From the NCBI GenBank assembly GCA_029907515.1, contig JARYLT010000016.1:1-38749 (forward strand): DNA of 38,749 bases, read 5' to 3'. This stretch comes from Spirochaetota bacterium (GTDB lineage: Bacteria; Spirochaetota; UBA4802; UB4802). Shown piece after piece: positions 25,932-35,571 of this stretch (positions are counted from its first letter, which is position 1; every line of letters begins with the position of its first letter). The notes beneath the pieces were generated by a model. That model did not search any database and was not told the origin of the DNA. It saw only the letters and a list, made by a program, of their open reading frames with translations. Position numbers and translations under genes: made by a program.

Positions 25932-27095
25932 ATGGGATTTAGAAAAGTTGCAATTGTCGGCGCAGGCATAACTAAGTTTGTACGCAGAGCACAGGAAACC
26001 GGCCCTGAAATGTCATACCTAGCTTCAAAGATGGCACTGGATCAGGCTGGATTAAAACTTAAAGATGTAGAAATGGTCACATTAGGCACAGCACCTGATG
26101 CGTTTGATGGGGTTCATATGAAAGGTGAGTATCTTTTGAGCGGTGCTGGTGGCAATAATAAACCTTATATACGAAATTTTGTAGGAGGTGGCACAGGAGT
26201 TTTTGCACCAATTCACGGCTGGATGCATGTTGCATCTGGTGCATGTGATGTATGCCTGGTTGTATGTTCTGAAAAAATGTCATCCTGCCATCCGCATCCT
26301 CAAGGAGCATTTTTAACTATTTTTGACCATACAACCGAACAACCGTTAAAACCAACATTGATTTGGATCTTTGCATTAGAAATGCGTCGTTACATGGAAA
26401 CATATGGATTAACCAAAGAAGATATTGCTCGTGTTGCAGTAAAAAATAAAAACAATGCTCTTGACCATCCATCAGCACAAGTAGCCGAAGCAGTAACCAT
26501 TGAAGATATTTTAAATTCTGAAGTTTTAGCTGAGCCCGTTCACCGTTTAGATATTAGCCCTGCATCAGATGGTGCTGCAGCTGTAGTTTTGGCAAGCGAA
26601 GACGTAGCAAAGCGATTGACTGATAAACCGGTATGGATTGATGGCGTAGGTTGGAATTTAGATACAGCATATTGGGCAACAAAAGACCTTTATTATCCTC
26701 GATATGTTGAAAAAGCAGCACGCATGGCATACGAGATGGCAGGCATTACAGAGCCACACAAAGAAATACAGGTAGCGGAGCCCTATGACCCCTTTGACTA
26801 TAAAGAGCTTCACCATATGGAAGGCTTGTTATTGTGTGAGCGTGGCGAAGCTGCCAGACTTACAGCCGAAGGGTATACAGCACGAACAGGAAATCTTCCC
26901 ACATGTCCTTCTGGTGGCGCACTGGGAGTAGGCAATCCAATTGCTGCAACTGGATTGATGAAGGTCATCGAGATTTTCCTACAACTGCGTGAAGAAGCAG
27001 GCAAACGTCAGGTCCCTGGAAAGCCACGTGTAGGAGTTGCCCAAGCATGGGGCGATCTTATGCAGGTTGGCACAGTTATAGTATTACGACGATAG
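25932..27095 (+). CDS. thiolase-fold protein B, likely without catalytic Cys and His
   Basis: A 387-residue thiolase-fold protein of the SCPx branch, distinct from protein A. The nucleophile segment reads NFVGGGTGVF (82-91), with glycine where Cys is expected, and LGVGNPIAATG has Asn335 in place of the GHP His. EPYDPFDYKEL (283-293) replaces the catalytic HDCF motif. CSEKMS (112-117) and the KRQVPG-to-AQAWGD end are typical of the branch. It may be a structural or regulatory partner of protein A, or carry out a non-thiolase reaction. ATG 25932 is chosen over GTG 25926 because of GGAGG with 6-bp spacing. Directly after A (15 bp). Confidence 0.85.
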   Translation: MGFRKVAIVGAGITKFVRRAQETGPEMSYLASKMALDQAGLKLKDVEMVTLGTAPDAFDGVHMKGEYLLSGAGGNNKPYIRNFVGGGTGVFAPIHGWMHVASGACDVCLVVCSEKMSSCHPHPQGAFLTIFDHTTEQPLKPTLIWIFALEMRRYMETYGLTKEDIARVAVKNKNNALDHPSAQVAEAVTIEDILNSEVLAEPVHRLDISPASDGAAAVVLASEDVAKRLTDKPVWIDGVGWNLDTAYWATKDLYYPRYVEKAARMAYEMAGITEPHKEIQVAEPYDPFDYKELHHMEGLLLCERGEAARLTAEGYTARTGNLPTCPSGGALGVGNPIAATGLMKVIEIFLQLREEAGKRQVPGKPRVGVAQAWGDLMQVGTVIVLRR

Positions 27096-27104
27096 GAGGC
27101 AAAT

Positions 27105-27608
27105 ATGAAAATAGAAAATGTTCCAGTAAAAGGCCTTTCAAGTGATGAATATGAAAAAACTCTTAAAATATCATGGAAACCAACTTTACAATATGCTTGG
27201 GATAATGGAATTGGCATTGGCAAATATCTGCAGTCGTTAAAAGAAGGAAAAATTTTAGCTGCATATTGTGAAAAATGCGGCCGCATAATGTTGCCCGCCC
27301 GTGCTTTTTGCGAAATGTGCTTTAGGCCAACTGATAAATATTTACCTGTTAAAGATACTGGCACTGTAAATACATTTGCAATATGCCATGTCAACTGGGA
27401 TGCCAGCCGTCTTAAACCTGATGAACCGCGCTACATCCCTGCAGTTATTGAGATAGATGGTGCTTCACCAGGTCAGGGAATTATGCACTTACTTGGCAAT
27501 GTTGAACCAGCAAAAGTGCGTATTGGTATGAAGGTTAAGGCAGTATGGAAACCTGCAGATAAAAGAGAAGGTTCAATAACTGATATTCTTTTCTTTGAAC
27601 CATACTAA
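27105..27608 (+). CDS. DUF35 zinc-ribbon OB-fold protein A
   Basis: A 167-residue protein with a rubredoxin-like zinc ribbon, CX2CX10CX2C (Cys55, 58, 69, 72), followed by an OB-fold C-terminal domain. DUF35 proteins bind to thiolase-fold partners and hold the CoA substrate or bridge subunits, as in archaeal thiolase/HMG-CoA synthase complexes, steroid ChsH2-Ltp2 and BbsA-BbsB. GGAGG precedes ATG 27105, 9 bp after the second thiolase-like gene. Nothing suggests catalysis by itself. It is a paralogue of the next gene. Confidence 0.9.
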   Translation: MKIENVPVKGLSSDEYEKTLKISWKPTLQYAWDNGIGIGKYLQSLKEGKILAAYCEKCGRIMLPARAFCEMCFRPTDKYLPVKDTGTVNTFAICHVNWDASRLKPDEPRYIPAVIEIDGASPGQGIMHLLGNVEPAKVRIGMKVKAVWKPADKREGSITDILFFEPY

Positions 27609-27621
27609 AAGGAGGCATGCC

Positions 27622-28092
27622 ATGTCATTTAAAGAAACTATTCAATCAAATATACAATTAAGTTATTTTGAAGGCCAGATACCAGTTAATTATCAGTATA
27701 CTCTGGGAGTAGCTGGAAATAAATTTTTTGAAACACTTAAACAAAAAGGCGAATTTATTGCATCAGTATGTTCACATTGTGGCGTAAAAACTATATACCC
27801 ATTGATTTATTGTGAAGAGTGCTTTAATCCAATTGATACATATGTATCAATTGAATTAGAGGGAGAATTGTATTCATTTACCAAATGTTATAGAGATTAT
27901 CAGGGTAATACATACGATGAACCACATGTTATAGGCTTAATTCGATTTGATGGAATTAAAGGCGGAATAATACACCGTTTAAATATTAATGAAAAAGATT
28001 TAAAATTAGGAATCAGGGTAAAAGCAAAATTAAAGCCTACAAATAAACGCACTGGTGGTCTTGATGATATTGTGTGCTTTGAAAAAGTATAA
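27622..28092 (+). CDS. DUF35 zinc-ribbon OB-fold protein B
   Basis: A 156-residue paralogue of the preceding gene, with the same spacing of zinc cysteines CX2CX10CX2C (Cys50, 53, 64, 67) and OB fold; the C-terminal LKPTNKRTGGLDDIVCFE matches KPADKREGSITDILFFE in A. ATG 27622 is taken because GGAGG lies before it; an in-frame codon at 27595 would overlap the previous gene. Two thiolase-fold and two DUF35 genes suggest that each DUF35 protein pairs with one thiolase-like protein or that all four form one complex. Confidence 0.88.
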   Translation: MSFKETIQSNIQLSYFEGQIPVNYQYTLGVAGNKFFETLKQKGEFIASVCSHCGVKTIYPLIYCEECFNPIDTYVSIELEGELYSFTKCYRDYQGNTYDEPHVIGLIRFDGIKGGIIHRLNINEKDLKLGIRVKAKLKPTNKRTGGLDDIVCFEKV

Positions 28093-28141
28093 ATACCAAA
28101 ACAACATAATGTTACCATAAAAATAATAAAAGAGGTTCGCC

Positions 28142-29299
28142 ATGTATGACTTTGGGTTAACCGAGGAACAAAAGCTTCTCCGTCAGAATGTGCGAGAATT
28201 TGCTGAAAAAGAAATCTTACCCGTGGCTCAGGAACTTGATGAAACGGAAACCTTTTCAGTAGAGCTGACAAAAAAAATGGGTTCCATGGGCCTTTTTGGG
28301 ATCGTTGTGCCACAGGAATATGGTGGTGCAGGCATGGATTATTTATCATATGCGATAGTTGTTGAAGAAATAGCTCGCATCGATGGTTCACAGGCTGCAA
28401 CAGTAGCTGCTGGCAATTCCTTAGGGATTGGTCCCATATATTATTTTGGCAATGAGAAGCAGAAGCAAGAGTGGCTGCCTCGTCTGTGCAAAGGCGAAAT
28501 ACTGGCATCATTTGGTCTTACTGAACCGGAAGCCGGTTCTGACGCAGGAGCAAGCAAAACCACTGCCCGTTTAGAACATGGGCAGTGGGTTATAAACGGC
28601 AGCAAAATATTTATCACAAACTCAACATCACCAATGGCAGGCGTGTGCACAGTTCAGGCAATCACTGGCAAACGAGATAATGGGAAAAAAGAAGTATCGT
28701 GTATACTGGTGCCAAATGGCACTCCAGGTTTTACAGCAAAAAAGATGACCCGAAAAATGATGTGGCGTGCATCTGACACAGGGGAACTTTACTTTGATGA
28801 CTGCAAGGTGCCGGAGGAAAATCTACTGGGCAAACGTGGAGAAGGATTTCATCAGATGCTATCGACACTTGATAATGGAAGGCTTGCAATAGCCGCCATG
28901 GGCCTTGGTGGTGCACAGGGAGCTTACGAGTTAGCATTAAAATATGCTAAACAACGCAAACAATTTGGGCAACCAATTTCAACCTTCCAGGCAATAGCAT
29001 TTAAGCTTGCCCAGATGGCAACTGAAATTGAAGCCGCACGAAACTTATTGTATAAAGCCTGCAAGTTAAAAGACGCTGGCCTCCCCTTCTCAAAGCATGC
29101 CGCCATGGCAAAACTATACTGCTCTGAGGTCATGGGGCGGGTGGTAGACCAGGCAGTGCAAATTCATGGTGGGTATGGACTTATGAAAGAATATAATGTT
29201 GAGCGCTTCTACAGGGATTACAAGCTGTTAACCATTGGTGAAGGGACATCAGAAATACAGAAAATAGTAATATCACGGCAAATCGGCTGTTATGAATAA
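28142..29299 (+). CDS. acyl-CoA dehydrogenase
   Basis: A 385-residue FAD-dependent acyl-CoA dehydrogenase, introducing an alpha-beta double bond in an acyl-CoA and passing electrons to ETF. The chain shows the FGLTEPEAGSDAGASKT motif for FAD/substrate, QFGQPISTFQ in the helical domain, and Glu367 in GEGTSEIQ, the catalytic base. The length is normal. The chain length and branching of the substrate cannot be told. It lies 49 bp after the second DUF35 gene, so probably in the same operon, where it would work before or after the C-C bond step of the thiolase-like complex. No ETF gene is in the window. Confidence 0.93.
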   Translation: MYDFGLTEEQKLLRQNVREFAEKEILPVAQELDETETFSVELTKKMGSMGLFGIVVPQEYGGAGMDYLSYAIVVEEIARIDGSQAATVAAGNSLGIGPIYYFGNEKQKQEWLPRLCKGEILASFGLTEPEAGSDAGASKTTARLEHGQWVINGSKIFITNSTSPMAGVCTVQAITGKRDNGKKEVSCILVPNGTPGFTAKKMTRKMMWRASDTGELYFDDCKVPEENLLGKRGEGFHQMLSTLDNGRLAIAAMGLGGAQGAYELALKYAKQRKQFGQPISTFQAIAFKLAQMATEIEAARNLLYKACKLKDAGLPFSKHAAMAKLYCSEVMGRVVDQAVQIHGGYGLMKEYNVERFYRDYKLLTIGEGTSEIQKIVISRQIGCYE

Positions 29300-29500
29300 A
29301 TAAGACACCAACCTTTCATGCCAATCATGGAATTTGTTTGAAAAACCTGAGATCCTGAATCCTTATTCAAGAAAAATCGTGTAAAAATTCTTTACAAGAA
29401 AAATATCCATAAAAATTTTACCATTAGTATAAAATACTTGCCAATAATAGTGTTGTAATATATTATTAATAGTGTAAATTTTTTATTACAAATTTTATAC

Positions 29501-29549
29501 TATAATTGGATTAGATTTATATATCCCTCTCATAAGAGACTGGGATATA
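29501..29549 (+). promoter_or_regulatory. TATAAT and 5' hairpin before EAL-HDOD gene
   Basis: A -10 box TATAAT at 29501-29506 is followed by the hairpin TATATCCC (29520-29527), with an inner CTC/GAG pair around ATAA, and GGGATATA (29542-29549). It would place the stem at the very start of the mRNA, 24 bp before ATG 29573. No T-run follows, so it is not a terminator. The rest of the 273-bp gap upstream is AT-rich and holds no gene. Confidence 0.4.
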
Positions 29550-29572
29550 AACTTAAAGCAAACTGTTTTATT

Positions 29573-30814
29573 ATGAAACAAAAACAAAAGCCACATAATT
29601 ATGCCATTTTCGTTGCACGGCAACCAATATTTAACAGGCATAAAGAATTATATGGCTATGAAATATTATTTCGTAGCGGCTTTGAAAATTTTTATAATGC
29701 ACTTGATGCTGATGCATCAACATCAAAAACCCTTATTAATAGCTTTTTAGTCATTGGAACCGATTCACTGACAGGTGGCAGAAGAGCATTCATTAATTTT
29801 ACTGAAGAAACCTTAAAAACAAACCTTGCCTATTTTTTCCCAAAAGAAGTCCTGACAATTGAAATACTTGAAACAGTTCCCATTACACATGAAATCATCG
29901 CTATTGCAAAAAAACTAAAAAGCCAGGGTTATAAAATCGCGCTTGATGATTTTGTATTTACTGATGAATACCGTGAATTACTCCCTTTTGCGGATATCAT
30001 AAAAGTTGATTTTTTAAACACGACTACCTTTGAGCGCATTCAGATACATAATGAAACAGCACATCTCAACATCAAACTACTGGCTGAAAAGATTGAAACC
30101 TATGAAGATTTTCACGAAGCCCTTTCACTGGGATACTCATACTTTCAGGGATTTTTCTTCAGCCAGCCAGAGATTATAGAATCAAGAGATATTCCTGTCT
30201 ATAAACTCAACTACTTAGAAATATTACAGCAAATCCATAAGGAAGATGTTGATTTTGGCAAATTAGAAGAGATAATAAAGCGTGATGTATCATTAAGCTT
30301 TAAACTGCTTAAATTCATCAATTCTGCTGCGTTTGGATTTGCCAGCCAGATTGGTTCAATTAAACACGCGCTGGCACTACTGGGTATACGTGAATTCAAA
30401 AACTGGCTATCATTTGTGGTACTTCACAGCATAGCACAGGATAAACCACAGGAACTTATTGTAACATCATTAATACGTGCAAAATTTGCTGAACTTTTAG
30501 CCAGCTCATCACAGTTAAAACCGCAGGCGTCCGAATGTTTCCTGATGGGCTTATTTTCACTGGTTGATGCATTTTTTGACAGGGATAAAAAAGAAATTTT
30601 TCTTGAACTACCTCTTACTGATGATATAAAAAATGCAATTTTAAAGCAACAGGGGCCCTATGCAACGCTTTATCAATTTATTACTGCCTATGAAAAAGGT
30701 AACTGGGAAGCAGTGAACAGATTATCAGAAGAGCTTCAGTTACCAGCTGAGCAGATAGCGCAATCATACCGTAAAGCAATTGAATGGGCTAACACATTTT
30801 TTGTGCATCAGTAG
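29573..30814 (+). CDS. EAL-HDOD signalling protein, degenerate EAL
   Basis: A 413-residue protein with an N-terminal EAL-like domain (about 10-200) and an HDOD domain (about 205-400), like the YuxH group. The signature EAL-type sites are altered: YEILFR instead of EALxR and DDFVFTDE instead of DDFGTG; KVDF is left of the KID motif. It is thus probably not a cyclic-di-GMP phosphodiesterase but a sensor or scaffold. The HDOD part has KFINSAAFG and the LLGIREFKNWL core. No strong Shine-Dalgarno lies before ATG 29573; a hairpin 24 bp upstream could control translation. No neighbour explains its role; it sits between the acyl-CoA operon and btuFCD. Confidence 0.85.
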   Translation: MKQKQKPHNYAIFVARQPIFNRHKELYGYEILFRSGFENFYNALDADASTSKTLINSFLVIGTDSLTGGRRAFINFTEETLKTNLAYFFPKEVLTIEILETVPITHEIIAIAKKLKSQGYKIALDDFVFTDEYRELLPFADIIKVDFLNTTTFERIQIHNETAHLNIKLLAEKIETYEDFHEALSLGYSYFQGFFFSQPEIIESRDIPVYKLNYLEILQQIHKEDVDFGKLEEIIKRDVSLSFKLLKFINSAAFGFASQIGSIKHALALLGIREFKNWLSFVVLHSIAQDKPQELIVTSLIRAKFAELLASSSQLKPQASECFLMGLFSLVDAFFDRDKKEIFLELPLTDDIKNAILKQQGPYATLYQFITAYEKGNWEAVNRLSEELQLPAEQIAQSYRKAIEWANTFFVHQ

Positions 30815-30860
30815 AACATATTCCTTGACAGACATTTCCAGACCATTATCACCATGATAC

Positions 30861-31673
30861 ATGCATACCAGAAACAACATCGTTATTGCAATCACCTGTT
30901 TTGTTATAATCCTGGCGATAGCTCATAGCATGCATTCACAGGCTGCCAACAAATCCTTGCAGCAGTACACCCGCATTGTCTCACTGTCGCCATCCATCAC
31001 CGCAATGATACAGGATTTAGGATGCGAACATTTACTTGTAGGAGTCACACAATACCACCCTCCGCTTTCAAGGGCTATACCTATAGTGGGCACTATCACC
31101 AATCCCAACAGTGAAGCAATTATTGCATTACAGCCTGATATCATACTCCATTCAAAAGAAGATTCACCAACACAAAAGATTGATATGCTCCATCATGCTG
31201 GCCTTAGATTGTATGCTCTACCTTCGGCAGATTCATTTGAAACCATTTGCAGTAACTATCGTACAATAGCAGGTATTCTGAATAAAAAAGATTATGCTAT
31301 TCACAAACTTTCAGAGTATAAAAAAAAGCGCCATGCTCTTATACACACAATAAATCGCAGTGCACTTATTCTGCTTTCAGCCGATCCTTTTATTGCTGTC
31401 TCACGGCATTCATACATCAGCAATATCTTTGCCGATGCTGGCATTGACAATACATTGTACTTCAGCAAAACACGCTACCCTATTGTACAGATGGAGTATT
31501 TGCTTGCGCAAAAAGTTGATATGATTATTGTACTGAGCAATGACATGTTACCCGATACAATTGAAAAAACAAAAAACATCGTTCACATGCCATATGATGG
31601 ATTATATCTGTACACACCACGCCATTACTGTGATTCATTGCAACACGTAGTTACTGTGTTATATGGTAAGTGA
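30861..31673 (+). CDS. btuF: cobalamin-type ABC importer, periplasmic binding protein
   Basis: A 270-residue class III solute-binding protein with an N-terminal signal/anchor helix. It starts RIVSLSPSITAMIQDLG and continues LLVGVTQYHPP and ALQPDIILHS, the usual BtuF/FhuD-type pattern. With btuC and btuD following and a cobalamin riboswitch-controlled btuB nearby, B12 is the best substrate; haem or siderophore is possible. A possible TTGACA lies at 30823. No riboswitch is visible in the 46-bp gap upstream. GGCGATAGCTC occurs inside the signal helix (30914-30924). Confidence 0.8.
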   Translation: MHTRNNIVIAITCFVIILAIAHSMHSQAANKSLQQYTRIVSLSPSITAMIQDLGCEHLLVGVTQYHPPLSRAIPIVGTITNPNSEAIIALQPDIILHSKEDSPTQKIDMLHHAGLRLYALPSADSFETICSNYRTIAGILNKKDYAIHKLSEYKKKRHALIHTINRSALILLSADPFIAVSRHSYISNIFADAGIDNTLYFSKTRYPIVQMEYLLAQKVDMIIVLSNDMLPDTIEKTKNIVHMPYDGLYLYTPRHYCDSLQHVVTVLYGK

Positions 31674-31773
31674 AATATTTATGGCAAAATTTATCTATTA
31701 TGAGCTATCGCACCAATTTAAAATGTTGACATAATGAAGCTTTGATACTGATACTTTTATCCAACTGTAAGCT

Positions 31774-32733
31774 ATGAAAAAATTTTCCATAATCATAAGT
31801 ATTATACTGGTCTGTACAGGATGCTTACTCATACTGGCGATAGCTCTTTCGACAGGTGCATCGCACATAACATTGCTACAGGCAATCACAGGCACTGACT
31901 TCGTTGCAAAACAAATAATTATGCTGCGTTTTCTTAGAGTACTCATGGCATTTTTTGTTGGTGCTGCTCTGGCAGTGTCAGGCTGCATATTTCAGGCACT
32001 GTTAAAAAATCCACTGGCCGAACCGTATACACTGGGTGTATCAGGTGGCGCAGCGTTTGGTGCAAGCATTGCCATTATTACTGCATCTGGCGCAGTTTCG
32101 GTATATGCATTTATTGGTGGTGTGTGTACTGTGGTAGTGATTTTCTTCATTGCTAAGGCAATGCAGTTTCATCCCACAGCAATTATTTTAGCCGGCATAT
32201 CATTAGGCTTTGTGCTTTCATCGGGGGTACTGCTTGTATTTGCATTTGCAAAACCCGATACCATACACAAAACGCTGATGTGGCTCTCTGGCGACCTGTC
32301 TATGGCTCACTATGAACATATCACACTGTATTGCATGAGTATACTGGTGCTTACAACAATGACACTTTTTTTTCATCGGCATTTAGATATCATATCATTT
32401 GGTACAGGGTTTGCCACAACCCATGGCATCAGCACAGTTCATATAGCTATTCTTTTCTGGATAGCATCACTTGCAACAAGCATCACCGTGGCCGCAACTG
32501 GCATCATTGGCTTTGTTGGGCTCATTGTGCCGCATGCAGTGCGCAGTATAAAAGCCAATCACGCATTTCTTTTGCCGGTATCAGCAATTGCTGGCGGCAC
32601 CACACTGGTACTGGCCGACACCATTGGCCGAAGCATCGTCATGCCTTATGAAATTCCATCAGGCATTATTACTGGATTCTTTGGCGGGATATTCTTCCTG
32701 ATTCTTCTATTAACACGAAGAGACACAGTATGA
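31774..32733 (+). CDS. btuC: FecCD/BtuC-type ABC permease
   Basis: A 319-residue inner membrane permease with about ten helices. LKNPLAEPYTLGVSGGAAFG is the conserved FecCD loop and GFVGLIVPHAVR the contact region with the ATPase. It forms the channel for cobalamin delivered by BtuF. The reading frame overlaps btuD by 4 bp (ATGA at 32730). The first codons carry GGCGATAGCTC at 31836-31846. The 100-bp gap after btuF has no terminator. Confidence 0.88.
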   Translation: MKKFSIIISIILVCTGCLLILAIALSTGASHITLLQAITGTDFVAKQIIMLRFLRVLMAFFVGAALAVSGCIFQALLKNPLAEPYTLGVSGGAAFGASIAIITASGAVSVYAFIGGVCTVVVIFFIAKAMQFHPTAIILAGISLGFVLSSGVLLVFAFAKPDTIHKTLMWLSGDLSMAHYEHITLYCMSILVLTTMTLFFHRHLDIISFGTGFATTHGISTVHIAILFWIASLATSITVAATGIIGFVGLIVPHAVRSIKANHAFLLPVSAIAGGTTLVLADTIGRSIVMPYEIPSGIITGFFGGIFFLILLLTRRDTV

Positions 32734-33512
32734 GTTTATTTGAATTCACCAACATACAGGCTGGTTACAGAAAAATTCCTGTGCTCGATATTCCCCGTTG
32801 TACCATTAATACTGGCGATTTCATTGGCATCATTGGACCAAACGGTGCAGGTAAATCAACACTGCTGAAACTGCTTGCACGCATTTTAACCCCCTTATCA
32901 GGAACTATCGCCTATAAAAAACAAAATATTACAACCATACCACACACAGTATATGCAACACAGGTATCATCAGTAACTGATATTGAACGTGTGCTTCCCT
33001 ACACGGTGGAATCGTTTATTGCCTTAGGCAGATTTCCCCATGCTACGGTTACAGGTTTAAAAGCACATGATTACAAAGCAATTAATGAGGCCATGCAGTA
33101 CTGTAACGTACAACACTTACAACAAAAAAAGCTTACCGAGCTTTCCTCAGGCGAACTGCAGCGTGTTAACATTGCCCGTGCGCTGGCTCAGAGTACTGAG
33201 TGTATTCTACTGGATGAACCGGTATCGCATTTAGATATACATCATGCTATTGCCATCATGGATATCCTGCGCAAGCTCAATCAACACGGCAGCACCATCA
33301 TTGCAATACTGCATGATATCAACATTGCATCTGAATACTGTAGCCGCATCATTGGCGTTAAAGATGGAAAGATATTTTTTGATGGAAAACCACAAGAGTG
33401 TATTACCTATCAGAATATTGAAGCGCTGTTTGACTGCGTGTGTCTTGTGTATACAAATCCAATCTCAGGAAAGCCATACGTGTATCCTGTACCTGAGCAC
33501 GTGAAACAATAA
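32730..33512 (+). CDS. btuD: ABC importer ATPase, cobalamin-type
   Basis: A 260-residue ATPase. Walker A is GPNGAGKST (36-44), signature LSSGE (138-142), Walker B ILLDEP (159-164) and H-loop His195. It couples ATP hydrolysis to BtuC transport. Its start overlaps the btuC stop. The stop is 12 bp before the convergent MCP-like gene. It carries GAACTATCGCC at 32902-32912, encoding GTIA. Confidence 0.9.
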   Translation: MSLFEFTNIQAGYRKIPVLDIPRCTINTGDFIGIIGPNGAGKSTLLKLLARILTPLSGTIAYKKQNITTIPHTVYATQVSSVTDIERVLPYTVESFIALGRFPHATVTGLKAHDYKAINEAMQYCNVQHLQQKKLTELSSGELQRVNIARALAQSTECILLDEPVSHLDIHHAIAIMDILRKLNQHGSTIIAILHDINIASEYCSRIIGVKDGKIFFDGKPQECITYQNIEALFDCVCLVYTNPISGKPYVYPVPEHVKQ

Positions 33513-33524
33513 ATCTCTGATATT

Positions 33525-35084
33525 TTAATTATCAATTGCAGCGGTAACTTTAGCCAATGTTTGTGCAATTGCGTTAATCTGCATTGTCAATTCATTCATC
33601 TGCATGGTTCTATCTGCCACTATCTGGGCTACATCCGATAGTTTCTGTATGGATGACACACTCTCATTCATGGATGACTGCTGTTCATTTATTGCCATGA
33701 GTATTTCATGGGAAAGTGAATCAAGCACATCAGCCTGGCGTTTTACATCTTGTATAGCCTTTTGTTGATTACCTATTGCATTACGCACCTCATTGATGTT
33801 TGACTTGCTGGCACTTATAATGGCAATCATGTCATTCAATGCCTTCTGCGTATTTTGCATGATGGAAATACTGCTGGTTATATCCTGATTAATGCGTGCC
33901 AGTTGCGATGATATTTCCTTTGCATTATCCGAGGTAGCCATTGCCAATTTACCAATTTCATCAGCAACAACCGCAAAACCCCTGCCATATTCACCAGCCC
34001 GGGCTGCTTCAATGCTTGCATTTAACGAAAGCAAATTGATCTGATCAGTAATGTTACGAATAACTTCTAGAAATGAATTAATGGCACCACCGCTTTGGGT
34101 TACTATATCCATGATATGTGATAATTCATTTAAACTTGCTTCGGTTTTTTTTGAATAGTCAGTTATGCTAACAATATTATTCAACATCTGTTCGCCAACA
34201 GTTATTACATTCTTCTGTATCTCAATGAATTCATGGATCCTGTCTTTCATCAATTTTGTTTCATCTGTTTGTTTGATAGTATTTTTGTAAATAAGTTCAA
34301 TTGCCGAGGTTTGTTCTTCGTACATTGATGAAAGCTCTTCACTCATTGTAGCTTCATCATTTGCCACATCTGAAAGAACGGCGCTAATTTCGGTTTGATT
34401 CTGGCTTACATCAATAAGCGACTTGTTTACAGTTTTGGCTTCATTAACTATCTCCTTTAACTGATCAGCTTTAGTTAGTGCATTTTTTTCATTTTCCAGA
34501 GCCGTAAATGCAAATCGTTGTAAATTCCGTAATACAGCAACAGTTATTGCAGTAAAGCCAATAAGCATAACGATCTTGCCAATTTCATCATCAATGACGA
34601 TATGCCCCCATTCTGAACTACCTGAAATAACCGGCATGTGCATAACAAAAACACCAATAATAACCAGTACACTGTATTCAACCGTAGCCACGATACCGGT
34701 GAGGATTGTTAAAAACCGATCATTTTGAAACAACGTTAACATGATAAACAAAAAGTATGCCTGGAAAGCTGCTCCTTCATTAATCATCAGGTGTGGCTTT
34801 GCAGTAGCCAAATGAGAAAGCTTGAGAATAGTTGGTATGGATATTTCAAAAAGTACTGTACCAAATTTAATAATTTTTGAGTAAAATACCGAAGATACCG
34901 ATCTAAGGTTCACAATTGAAATAACTGTAAATATAGTAATGGTTATCAGATAGCTTATATTAACAATTGCAGGATTGTTTGGTGCTGCTGATACAACAAC
35001 TAAAAATAAAATAATTGCAACAACAATCCGTATCTTATTTGCAGTTTTTCTGCCTTCAGCAGCAATAGCATCTATAAGATTCAT
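33525..35084 (-). CDS. methyl-accepting chemotaxis-like transducer, 6TM
   Basis: A 519-residue transducer. About residues 15-195 contain six hydrophobic helices and no large periplasmic domain; a long coiled coil follows, with the conserved hairpin tip [16 protein letters not shown] (the site for CheA/CheW). No HAMP is evident. ATG 35084 is chosen because GGAG is 8 bp upstream; a TTG at 35090 is a poorer start. The sensed signal may be membrane-related. No che genes are in the window. It sits between btuD and the toxin-antitoxin pair and seems independent of both. Confidence 0.85.
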   Translation of the reverse strand: MNLIDAIAAEGRKTANKIRIVVAIILFLVVVSAAPNNPAIVNISYLITITIFTVISIVNLRSVSSVFYSKIIKFGTVLFEISIPTILKLSHLATAKPHLMINEGAAFQAYFLFIMLTLFQNDRFLTILTGIVATVEYSVLVIIGVFVMHMPVISGSSEWGHIVIDDEIGKIVMLIGFTAITVAVLRNLQRFAFTALENEKNALTKADQLKEIVNEAKTVNKSLIDVSQNQTEISAVLSDVANDEATMSEELSSMYEEQTSAIELIYKNTIKQTDETKLMKDRIHEFIEIQKNVITVGEQMLNNIVSITDYSKKTEASLNELSHIMDIVTQSGGAINSFLEVIRNITDQINLLSLNASIEAARAGEYGRGFAVVADEIGKLAMATSDNAKEISSQLARINQDITSSISIMQNTQKALNDMIAIISASKSNINEVRNAIGNQQKAIQDVKRQADVLDSLSHEILMAINEQQSSMNESVSSIQKLSDVAQIVADRTMQMNELTMQINAIAQTLAKVTAAIDN

Positions 35085-35295
35085 TATCAATTCTCCAGAA
35101 TAATATGATCATAGTATTGGGACGTAATGAGCAGCCTCAATGATAAAAATAATCCCAATATGAGCAGACGCTCGTTAAATACAACCTTATACAATCAGTA
35201 TTGTAAGTCAACACATAAAATTACAGCAACATATATACTTAGCATTTTTATTTTGCAAAGATATAGTTTTTATAATATGTAGAAATGTGTTGCTA

Positions 35296-35571
35296 TTACA
35301 GCAACTCAACACCTACTCTCTGTATGTGATCTAACAAATTTTTATTTTTAATTTTGTGTATGTTTATAACATCAAAATAATACGGTACATTAAGTTCTTC
35401 ATTGAGGCAATAGCTCACTTTGGTTTCATTGCCATCAATGGCAATATCTATATCGCTGCCTGGTTTATTACTACCTTTTGCGCGTGAACCAAACAATATA
35501 CATCGTGTTACACCGCATGTAATCAACACTTCTCGGATACGTTGTAATTCATCATCTGTTAATCCGTACAT
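35296..35571 (-). CDS. minimal nucleotidyltransferase antitoxin (MntA/HI0073-type)
   Basis: A 91-residue MNT-fold protein. The nucleotidyltransferase motif GSRAKGSNKPGSDIDIAID has Gly28-Ser29 and the metal Asp40 and Asp42; Asp67 in YFDVINI is the third. In HEPN/MNT toxin-antitoxin modules, MntA adds AMP units to the HEPN toxin and blocks it. Its ATG overlaps the 3' end of the upstream HEPN gene by 13 bp, so the two are coupled. All active residues are intact, while the partner carries a nonsense codon. Confidence 0.88.
   Translation of the reverse strand: MYGLTDDELQRIREVLITCGVTRCILFGSRAKGSNKPGSDIDIAIDGNETKVSYCLNEELNVPYYFDVINIHKIKNKNLLDHIQRVGVELL

Noticed and set aside
30815-30860. Cobalamin riboswitch before btuF
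   Set aside because: The gap is 46 bp and has no B12-box blocks.
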